Shown here: piece by piece, positions 35,632 through 47,600 of the stretch
Layout: each line of letters opens with the position of its first letter
Numbering within the stretch: position 1 is the first letter of the stretch
NCBI RefSeq assembly: GCF_905475465.1
Contig: NC_062248.1
Coordinates: 2,108,001 to 2,172,000, forward strand
Direction of reading: 5' to 3'
DNA from: Pieris napi
Lineage: Eukaryota > Arthropoda > Insecta > Lepidoptera > Pieridae
Length of the DNA: 64,000 nucleotides
Notes under the pieces: model-generated
The model's input: the letters and a program-made list of their open reading frames with translations, nothing else
Told to the model about the DNA's origin: nothing
Database searches by the model: none
Position numbers and translations under genes: made by a program

Positions 35632-38600
35632 ATGGAAGTGAAGTTTCTGGTTTACCTAGTGTTGGTTGAATTGGTATTTTTCATTAATGCGGTGACTAGT
35701 AAGTTGATTGTCTTTATTATTGAAACTTGTTTGAGCCTGTTTTAACTAAAGCACTTGTGTCTTTTCATCATAGAGCAAAGGTAGATATACAAAAAGAGAC
35801 ATACTTTAGGTAAGATAGTAAGAAATTATTAAAAAAACACTTCAATTCCCTAAATAATTTTTAAACAAAAGTGAAGCTCAAATAAACTTAAAGCATTAAA
35901 ATATTTTAGATGTTGAAAAAGATGAAGGTAACAAAGGGAAAAATGATATTAGAGAAGAAATCGAGAAACCTCTCGACTTTCTTACCAACCACCCAAAGGG
36001 TGAGATCAAAGATTACTTCTTACCAGCTGTATTTCCCAATCACGAGGAAATGGAAGAGGATGAGGAAGAAGACGAAGCAGAACAGACCTATTTAGACTAT
36101 GAAGACAGTAATTATAAGGACCCAACGGAGACCACAATTAAAAACGATGAATCACACATTGATGATAAGATCCCACTACATCCAACTAATGATAATCTAC
36201 CAGTATTCTTGCTTGAACCAGAAAATACGTATGTTGTTAAAAATAAACCAGCTATTTTAAAATGCAGCGCTGCAAATGCTTTAGATGTAAGTAAGGAATA
36301 ATACATAGCACATTATTAAGAAATTATGATAATGACTACTATGGGAAAGAACTTAGTTTGAGATTAAAGGTTTTCTTTGGGCAAACAATAATCAATTTAA
36401 TGGTTAATTATTTAACTCATAACTTAACTTTTTGACGATGAAGACGAATATATGACGTTAATATCAATATTACTATCGTTCTCACATTTCAATAGGACCT
36501 AATAATTATATTAAATATTATGCTGTCTTGGTCCGACAGTCTCTGGCTGACCACATTTGTTTTGTAATCTCATAAGTTAGATTTAATAAAAACAAAATAG
36601 TATTTAAGTGTGAAGTACTCTTACTAGCATCCAAAGTTATTGGATTTCTTTCTATTAATATCGTATTATTGTAGGTATATTTTAACTGTAATGGAGTTAA
36701 AACTCTATCAACGAACTTCGAATTTGTGGACCCTCAAACTGGAGTTAGGATTATTGAAGGGGAATATAAAGTGACAAGAGATAAAGTCGATGAATATTTT
36801 GGAAGTGAGAAATTCCAATGCTCTTGCTTTGCCTGGACTAGCAGAGGTCATGTGTGGAGTCAGCCTGCGACTATTGAACTTGCTTGTAAGTTAAATAGAT
36901 TTTTTTTAGAATAATGGACGAACATTTTTAGATGAAAGAATACGCTAGATAAAAACGTTATTAACATAATTGTAACTGACAATGCTTGAAAACTCTCGAA
37001 AACTTTAAATACGTCAAGGCAGAATACAAAATACCATCCGTATCACCTTGACGTCCATCGCTCCACAACTGAGCGTTTTCTAAGGCAGTTTTGCCGCGCA
37101 CCACCACTATGTGCAACTAGCTGCCCACTGAAGTATTTCCGAACCAATTCGACTTAGGGTCCTTCAAGAAAAGAGCGTACCAATCCCCAATCCTTAAAAG
37201 GCCGGCAGCGCACTTGCAAGCCTTCTGGCAGTGCGAGTGTCTCACTTAGCATCAGCTGAACCTCCTTCCCATTTGCCTCTTGTAACATAAAAAAAAATTG
37301 GCTAAAAGTCGGTACATAATATTATGATGGATGAATTAAAAACAATTTTAATTAAAGGTAATTCAATTATGTATTGTTATATTATATCTTAGTAACTTAA
37401 AAGGTATTATCTAAGAACTCCCTTACATTATACAAGCACCGTGTCATTACTTTAACAATCTAAACACCTTTCTCTTGAAAGCATTATACGGTGGTGTTCT
37501 GAAGCAAGGTGATTAGATAGTTTGATCAACAATGGCGTAGCTATTTTTTAACACAGCACGGGGCTAAATAAATAAAAATACTATAACTGCTAAAGTTTTC
37601 CGATAAATATATGCTTCGAGTGTATAATAATATTAAGTTTATAATAAAATATAAATGAGATAAATCAAATTAAATATATCGTATGAAACAAAAGTTACAA
37701 AACTCCCATCTGAGGACAACTGAAAAACAATTATGTACAAACTATTTATTCATTCATTATCTTTGTAAATAACAATACTTTTGCGATATGGAAGCACTTT
37801 GTGAAAAAGATTTTACTTCAACATATCTATATATATCCGTTTATATATACGCGTATCACAATAGCACCCCAATCCTAGTGAAATTGAAAAGTGCCATTCC
37901 CATGTGAGCCTCCCTAAAAGCTCTTTGAAGGAACTAGTAATAATTTTAGGCACGCGAGCTAAATTCAAGCGTTTTTTGCCTTTTTAACACAAATATGTTA
38001 AAACTTAAATTTAATGTTTTTTTTTTATAAACAAAGCAAAAAGTCCAGTAACTCCGAATTTGATGTTGTATAATAATTAATAATATTATTTTTATAACTA
38101 AAAACTTAAATAAATATGTAAGTACTAAACTTAAATACTAAATTACACGAAATCGATAGAGTTTTCTCGGGTCAAATATTAATGAAATAGCTAATCTTTT
38201 TATAAAAAGTACTTGACAATTTAATTGTTGTTTAAGTATTTCATATCAATAGATTAAAAGCAGTGTTAGCCTTCAGCGTGCGACTCTTATTCTTGAGGTC
38301 ATAGGTTCGATTCCCGATTCATTTAACACTCGTTCTTTCGGTGAAGGACAACATCGTGAGGAAACTGTCTAGCCTTAGACCCAAAAACCAAGGAGGCTGA
38401 TCACCTTGCCTACTAGATTGACAAATAATCATGAAACAGATACAGAAATATAAGTCCCAGACCTAAAAAGTTTGTAGCGCCACTATTTTTTTTTAATTTC
38501 CAATCTATAGATTGTTTATTAATATTGTACCAAGTTAAGCTCTAAATGTGTTCTATAAAATTTATTGTAACATTTATTGTATATATACCAAGGAGAGAGT

Positions 38601-41600
38601 GACTCAATTCTGAAAATCTGGTTATGACAAACAGAAGAATCTTCTAGAAGAAGAAACTTTTGATATTAGGATTTCAAAAAATGGTTCATAGAGACTAGAG
38701 TTCGAATAATAGTTTTGGCCATTATTTTTTTTAAGTAATTAATTGGTCTTATAACACACTTTATTTAAATCATACATTTACCGTACGGAAACCGCTGAGT
38801 GTAATAAGATTCATTTTGGATTTAATAATACAGTTTTTATACATATATAACATAAAAACTATTTTTACGGAACGTCACGAAGATGTGCAGCGTTTTTGTC
38901 GAAAAAAGGGGGAGAGTGATTGAGACCGATTGAGAAAGAGTGAGAAGGGACGTACCTTATAGGAATTATATTTTTAAAATTTAAAAAAATTTCGTTAAGA
39001 GAATTTATGAAATATTAGTATTTTATGCAAAATAATTTATTGAAATCTCATATGACAATGATTTGTAAATTAAAATGCCACGTGTAAATTTAATTTTTTA
39101 TCGAAAAAATAAATTAAAAAATTAAATTTATAATTTGTGGGTATTAATTTTCGACACTTTTAATATTTTAGTGACAATTAAATTCATTAAATTCCTAACA
39201 AATCTTCCTTTTTCCCTCCCTCTAAGTCTCGGAAATATATCTTGTTTATATATCTATATATATAAAAATGAAACCCGTTTTCCGTTGTCACGACATAACA
39301 TGAAAACGGCATGACTGATTTGTCTGATTTTTTTTTTATAATATACCTTGAAGTACGAGGATGGTTCTTACGGAGAAAAATTAAAAAAAATATAGTAAAC
39401 AAGTCTAAAAACAACACTTTTCTATATTCCCATACAAAATATTCGTAATAATACTTAAGTCAATTTGAACTTTAATACCATAGCATAAAGTTCAAGTGTT
39501 AGTGGAGGGGTTCCGGGAAGGTAAATCTTTATTTTTTGACATAATGTATTTGTTGTCTTATCAATTTTCTTTTTTTTATCTTACTAGCTAGACCGGTGTC
39601 CCGAATAGTAGAATAAGTATTTTAAATAAATAAAGAATCGACTGTTAGGCGGTACGATGTTCGCCAGGCCAGCTAGTATTGTATAAATATAAACAAGAGT
39701 TAAAAATTAGTTTGCCAAAGAAGTTTCACTTCTGACATGTGTACTTTGCAATTTGTAATTGTGTTTGTAAGTTATAAAAAAATAATACCGCAAAATTAAT
39801 CAAATAACTCTTAAACTGTTTGATTTTACACCAAGTTGAAAATGTCAAAACAAATGCATTAAGTTATACGATATGTCAATACAGCTCTATTCTAATATTA
39901 TTACATATTTGTAGATATAAAGAAGCATTTCATATTAGCACCCCAATCTCAGCTGGTGAAATTGAATAGTGGAGCGACATTCCGTTGTGAGCCACCCCAA
40001 GCGGCGCCATTTCCACAAACGTACTGGCTGAAAAATGGCGGACCCGTCGTAGCCGATGACAATGTACAAATAACTAAAGAAGGCAATTTGGTTATTAAAC
40101 AGGCCACTTTATTGGTAAGATTAAATTTACGATAAATATAGGTTTTATTGCTTTAGGTATTTGTTTGTTAATTAATTTATTGTTTCAATAACAGCTGTAA
40201 AACACTACACTCAACTGTCATCGCTATATGTTAGTACTTTAAGATAGTATGTAAGTTAGGTTATATATTTTTTGCTGTAATGTTGGCTACATCTAATTCT
40301 GTAATTTTTAGGTCCCCGTCGTACCTATTCTTTTTGTTCTCCTAATAATATTTTACAATTATATATATAAATTAAATACATTTTTTTAATAAAAAATGTT
40401 TGTATTTTTCTAAAATATTTATCCCCGTTTAAGGTTCTAAGCCTTTATAGTTGTATATTTAAAAAAAACTGCTTTTTTTCATACATTATTTCAAATGATT
40501 ATTAAATATCTGAAGCGAATGTTTAATACTGGACTATCGTATATCATAAAAAATTGCTTTCAATTGTAATATTTTATAAGATTTATCTAGGCTTGGGAAA
40601 ACAATATCCGAGCGTAGAATAAATTTGCAAAAATATTTTGCTAAAGATAAAATTTCACAGGATATGGCGAACTACACCTGCGTCGCTGAGAACGTAGCGG
40701 GGAAAAGGATGTCTGAGCCCGCCTTATTAACAGTCTTTGGTGAGTTGTTATCAAATTTCAAGACAAAATTACATTTTTAAATCCTTGTATACATACAATA
40801 TGGAGTAGTTTTGGCCTAGTGGCTTCAGCGTGCGACTCTCCCCGGCTGTGCATGAATGGACTTTTTTTCTATGTGCGCAAGAAACATTCGCTAGAACGGT
40901 GAAGGAAAACATCGTGAGGAAACCGACATGTCTTAGACCCAAAAAGTCAACGGCGTGTGTCAGGCACTGGATGGTGATCACCTACTTGCCTATTAGATTT
41001 AAAAATGATCATGAAACAGATTCAGAAATCTGAGGCCCAGACCTAAAGAGGTTGTAGCCACTGATATATTTATTTTATACAAACAATTTTAACTATGTTT
41101 ATTTATAGATTAAACTTTTTCTCTGTTACAAACATATCCTAAACCTTAGTTTATTGCTAGTAGTATATTTTTATTAACCAATATGTGAAACCACCTATTG
41201 AAGTACTTCCAAACCAATACGACATAAGATCCTTCAAGAAAAGAGTGTTCCAATTATTAAAAGACCGACAACGTACTCGTGAGTTCTCTGGCATTGAGAG
41301 TGTCCATGGGCGGGCCGTATCATCGTGCCCGTTTACCCCCTTGTCGTTTTGTTCTATAAAAAAATAATCTATACTAAATACAAAATATTTGTATATTTGG
41401 GAGGAAAGATTTGTAGATTACGGAACTTTAAAACTGAACTGATTTCATCATACACCAACTACTCAATTACTTCCAGTATACAATATAGTATTGCATCACT
41501 TTTGTCGCAAAGCGTAGTTTAATATTATAATACAGATTTATTATAATTCAGAGAGAAAGGAGATATATTTATTTGGTTGAAACTAAGGAACGTTAAAAAA

Positions 41601-44600
41601 GCATTAGTTGGTACAACACTTATTTTCAGATCATAAAATATAATGAAAGTGCGGGCGTGTTTTGTCTGCCGACGGTTTGCGTTTGTTGTTTTATTATTAT
41701 GAATCAGTGTTTCAAACTAAGTGAATCATGGTGCTCAATGATAAGAATAGTGTCAATGGCTGCAGTTTCTTACAATGTCTTTGTTAACTAAAACCATGGT
41801 GATTAAAAAGATTGACGGAGTCACTTGCCAGTTTTTCTCGCCCGCTCTACAGTGGCGCTACAACCTGTTTATGTGTGGGCCTCAGATTTCTGCATCTGTT
41901 TCATGATCATTTATCAATCTCATAGGCGAATGCTACACGCTCGATATTTATCGTGATATTTATCTTGTATTTTTTTAGTATACTACACACTCGATACGAA
42001 TCGCGTCAGTACGACGGTAAATTTCATTGAGTACACTCGTACGTTTCGTATTATAATAATGAGTAACAATATTAAGAAAGCTTGCGTTGCTATTATATTA
42101 GCGATAGCATTGAAAAAACGTATAAAGCGAAAGAAATGGGCGAAACATTGGTTTCAAGATAGAGAAAAATATACACATCTGAATTTATTAAATTAAATTC
42201 GGGAATACCAAGAAATGGACGACTATCAATCGGCTTTTCATTTTTATTCAAAAATTTCAGCATATGAAATACCCAAGACTTTGGATTGTATACATTTTCA
42301 GCTGCAGCACCCGATCGCTTCGAATCTGTTATTTTTTTTAATTCTTTTCTATAGTTCGATTTTAATGAATTGATCTTGGCAATCACGTCTTTAGCTGTCG
42401 CGCCTGGTTTAATTTTCTTAAAAATTTGAAGCAGCTGCTCATACGCATTCACCCTTTTCACTTTATTAATTATGTTTGCATTTGAGCTGTCCCATATCTC
42501 AGGTAGTGTTTCTAATACAAGTATAAATTCTTTCAAGTGTTTTTGGTCGTTTGTTTGAAGTGCGGCGGGCGCCGACTCAATATGCGCGTCCTCTTCCATC
42601 GCTGGCAGAATTAATTGTGACGCGATAAATATCGACCAGAGACTAGACGCTCGATATTTATCGACGATAATTGATACGGATCGTGGATTTTTAGATTTCT
42701 AGAAATCCAGCGATCCGTATCACGTATCGTGATACGCCTGTACTACACATCGTGATTCTGGATCACGATCCAAATATCACGATAAATATCGAGCGTATAG
42801 CATTCGCCATAGGCAAGTAGGTAATCAGCTTCTTGTGCCTGATATACGCCGTCGACGTTTTGGGTCTAAGGCCGGTTTTCTTACGATGTTTTCCTTCACC
42901 ATTCAATGTAAATGTGTACATAGTAAGAAAGTCCATTGGTGCACTGCCGGGAATCGAACCTACGACCTTAGGGACGAGAGTCGCACGTTGAATCCACTAG
43001 GCCAACACTGCTCGTTATACAACAACATTAAACAAAAGCTATATATATCAATCCTTGACATCGTCAAAATTGCCAACAAAATTTTAGTGAATGGAGGCTG
43101 GACGGCATGGTCTACATGGAGCGACTGCTTCTGTGCTGGACAGCCTCGTGAGGGTCGCGGCAGGAGACGAGTGAGGACCTGCACGTCCCCAAGACCTATG
43201 AATGGCGGTCAAGCATGCGTTGGACCTAGTATTCAGAGAACGCAGGATTGTTTTGACTGTGATTTGGGTAAAGAAGCTTTCTTAGTCATTATTCAGTTAG
43301 TCAAGATATCCTAAATTCAGAAGTGTAATCACAGTCTGTTGACTTTCTAATTTCATAGTATTAAGTCATACTTGGCACTGTCTTAGTTGAATCAAACTCC
43401 TAGAGTAGTTCAGATTGATTTAATAATAATAATACATCATTTATTTGCAAGAAAGTGGTACATTTATAACGATCAATTATAACAATCCACACAATCATCA
43501 ATTATAAATAAAAATTTATTAATCATAACAATCAAATATTATACAGTATTTACTATTTTCTTAACCTACATAGAAATCATAAAAATAAATCAAAAGAAAA
43601 TAAAAACAAATTTATTGGTCCCTGTGGCAGTCTACCTGTAACGCTGGCAGCATTTCCTCGCTGTATTGCGATTATAAATAAATAATATATTTCTCAGATG
43701 TTTACGTAGACACATTAGATGAGCTGGCTGATGAATCGTCGGATATTATTATTGGTAAGAATTTTAATTAATATTCTTTCATTACGTTGAATTAGTCAAT
43801 TTAGTATTGTATCGTTGTACTTTTAATAATATAAAATCACATAACACATTATTCTATGTCAATTTAGAAGTGTCTTAAGGCTGTTTTTGCCGCATACTAT
43901 GTGGAACCAGCTGCCCACTGAAGTATTTCCGAACCAATTCGACTTAGGGTCCTTCAAGAAAAGAGCGTACCAATTCTTGAAAGGCCGGCAATGCAATTGC
44001 GAGACTTCTGGCCATGTGAGTGTCCATGGGCGGTATCACTTAACATCAGATGAGCCTCCTATTCGTTTACAAGTTACAAAGTCGTTTCATTAGTAAATTT
44101 TTAAGGTAAGAACGTAGTCAGCCGTCCGTGTCCTATTTTTTGTATCGCCGGGAACAGAATTCAGACCTTCTAGATTCGTATGTGTTATGCCAGGTTGACA
44201 GCCGCTATTTATATAAAAATAGTAAGAAAATTAGAGGACCAATCTTTAAACACATGTTAAAATTTGCCTCTGTATATTTTTACCTAGGAGCATATTTCAT
44301 TCAGAAACCTAAAGCACCAAGCCTGTATAATTACATCAATGGAACATACGTAGAAATGTGTGCCTTATAAAGTGTGTCACTGGGATGTTTCGGGACAATT
44401 TTGCCTTCTAGGTCGTTGGTCGAAATGGTCGGAATGGTCCCGTTGCGACTCGGATTGTCTACAAACGCGTCGTAGGCGCTGCGTTACAAGCACGGCCTGC
44501 CTCGGCAAGGATTATCAAGTCGCACAATGTCCACTTTGTATTCGAACATCGAAATCTGATCTGTTACATGACGGTAGATACATTTTTTTTACCCACCTCC

Positions 44601-47600
44601 TTACAACAAAATTTAAAAATTTGGTTTTTAATTTACTAAACTGCGCACTAAAATACTCTAGTCTCTGTCTTACATGTTGTGTTGAGTCTGTGATGAAAAG
44701 AGAGACAATTATTTATGAAATAGAATTAACTAACGATACTTATTTATTATTAATTAGTATTTAACTTAGACGGAGATAAAGATGAGAAAAATATTAACTA
44801 AATTTTATGAAATAAATGAATATTTTGATGAACCTAGTGCATAAATGTTGGCCGAAAAGTATATAAAGGTTCTTTTAGTTGAAGAACAAACGACTATGTT
44901 ATAAAACTTATATTAATGAAATGTGACTATTACAAACAAAAACTGTTTTCAGTAATTTCTGACATATTATTCGTTTACAGGTTCATCATATTGGCCCTTA
45001 TTCATAATAGTATCAATAGCATTCCTAATATTCGTTATAGTCGCTGTGTTAGTTATAAAATATATGAAAATAAAAATGACGGAAAACTCACCCTACGTGA
45101 AACCTCCGCCAGGTAATTATTTAGTATATTTGTAGATAAGATAATATATAATAGATGAGACAATTTCTAGGTTTAATTCAGATTTTGACAGATGACACTT
45201 TACATCTGTCTATTGTCATTTGACGTTCTGTTGTCATATAAATTTTCTGATGTTTACACTTTACGCAAGAGGGAAGCCGGTTGGTAGCCGTGCAGGTCTA
45301 AGATGGTTGCGCATTCAAAACTGCATAAGGTTATTCTTTACAGTATATAGACGAGTTGAACAATGAAGAAAATAAACGTAAAAAAAAGGCACTTTACGCA
45401 AAATCGAATCAAAAATATTTCTTGTCTTAGCTTAGCAACGATATTGAGCCAATTAGACACAAAATTTAAGTCTAGTGAGACTTAAATTTCAATATCAAAT
45501 TTTTCATATAACATTCAGAATCAAAGTATAAGTTTCGTAAAATAATTCGTTTATATTTTTGTAGGGTCAAATTATTTTGGTAGCGTAATAAAGAGAACAC
45601 TTACAAACCAGCCAGACTTGATCCACGAGGAATTTCAAACAGTAGCGTTAACAAGACAATCGCACAGACCACCAAATGCCAGTGTCCGTCACGAACATTT
45701 GTATGAGGTGCCTCAATTGGCTAACAGGTTAGTTTAAAGACAAGTTTATAATGGACAATTTTGCTTTGTATATTCAGTCGTTATATTGCGTATAATTTTT
45801 ATTTTATTTTATTGATTTTTAAAAGGCACACTAACGAAACACTTACAGAGAATACTCGGCGTACAAAAACACAATACATGCATGTGCATCAATGACAAGT
45901 GTGAACAACATTTAAAGGAAAACATTACAATGATAAACGAGAAAAGAAAATGTACAATAAAAATAAAAGACAATATGCAATTTAATATATTTCTCATTTG
46001 CAGTTATAATTGTTAGTATTATTATTTATTTGTTTTAATTAATCTTCAGAGATACGGTGCGGTACCGTGAGTATTTAACGTAAATATAGTTTTAAACTTT
46101 TCAGCGTTTCACAAATTGAAAGTAAAATGTAAATAAAAGATTTAATGTTATGAATAAGAGAGAACTAGCTCTAGGAGTTTAAGGATAGGTTTTTTAGGAT
46201 TCTAGTCTTATTATATTTATTATATCTTATTATATAATATATCTTATTATATAATATATCTTATTATATAATATATCTTATTATATTATATATTCTTTTT
46301 CTTCTAGTATTGTATGTATAATACAGATCAACTTTAAGACAGATTAACTTTACATCAATGTATCTCTGAACTACTCCACAGCTTAATTGCTGGTTACAGA
46401 AGAACAAGTTCTTAAGTAAAAATGGAGTTTTAGAATGTAATACGTAATGTTAAATGATGGTGATGGTGATGGAGATCTCGTGAGAGAAATTGCCCAATGC
46501 GTAATAAATACATAATTACAAAACGCGGCAATATTGAAATTTTCCTCTATTAGGTACTAGGTAGCTACTTTATAGAATATTTTTCATATTTTTTTGCGTT
46601 TCTACGTAATAATCTAATACGGGATTTTCAGCAATTGGCAACTTTACAGTATATTGGATTGTTATTGACATTTTTGTTTTCATGTTTGTAGTTAGTAATG
46701 TTACGTATTTATTACAGCTATATGACACCAATAGACCATGAGGTAAGCAAAGAGAGGAAGCCGAACGAAAAGATTTTCGCTTGCAAAGACCCCGTAGAGT
46801 CTGAGAGGTCTGACTCCAGCTGCTTTTTGAGCTGTGAGTGGATCTTGCTTGATACATATTTATTAAAAAAAAAATATTTTTTTCCAGAGTTCAATACAAC
46901 TTTAAATACTCTTTCATGGTCTGAATATCTTCTTTACTTCACATCTGAGTTAATAATAAAAACAATAATTATGTATTGATGCAAATGCAAGCGTATTATA
47001 TATTTTTCACTAATGACACAAATCAGTGTTAACTAATGGTTGTCTTAAAAATATATAATATATTATAAGTGATACACCCTAATATCTCCTCTATCACCGA
47101 GCATAGCAAAGATGCGATTAATTGTTGCGAATTTGCCCTCTACACCTTAAAACAATATTAATGAAACAGGCAAAAATGTGCATTCCCCCTAATACGGGAC
47201 TTTATATCAAAAACAATAAGTTTTCTTCGAATTAAAGATAATTCTCTTCCAGCTGGTTCATCATATGGCAATGAAAGTGTAGATATGTCGCCATCATTAA
47301 AAAACCACGCCTCCGTCGATTCTAAAGTCAATCAATTTTTGGAAACTACCACGTCGAAGATTGTTTTGGGTGATGGCGATTGGTTGAATTTGAATAAGTG
47401 TGGAGTTAGTTTGTTCATCCCTGATGGGGTTGTGGAGAAAGGGGAGGAACTCTTTTCCCTTGACGTCACTGATGAAGAATGGAATAGGCCGATATTACAA
47501 GAAGGTAGGTTGTAAAAAGTCTACTCTTTAGATATTTATATCTTAGGCCAAAGGCCAAAAAATATTTTCGTTGTTTCTATGGAGTCCAACTCTACTTAGT

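Larger units (their letters stand above)
41925..42808 (-). mobile_element. Internally deleted PIF/Harbinger transposon inserted in a SINE
   Basis: 884 bp with terminal repeats GGCGAATGCTAYACGCTCG continuing into an ATATTTATCGTGATATTT stretch, flanked by the 3-bp duplication ATA (41922-41924, 42809-42811). It interrupts a minus-strand SINE whose two halves lie at 41850-41924 and 42809-43012. It carries a MADF-type accessory ORF on the minus strand and the first 45 codons of a transposase on the plus strand; the catalytic part is gone. TSD length, GG ends and the accessory MADF/Myb protein define PIF/Harbinger. Confidence 0.9.
41850..43012 (-). repeat. tRNA-derived SINE (family A), split by the Harbinger element
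   Basis: The two parts, 41850-41924 and 42809-43012, together give a complete minus-strand copy: 3' end CAGTGGCGCTACAACC, the TTAGACCCAAAA/GGCGT core, GTGAAGGAAAACATCGT and the B box GGTTCGAT. Removing the insert and one ATA restores a continuous SINE. Confidence 0.88.
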
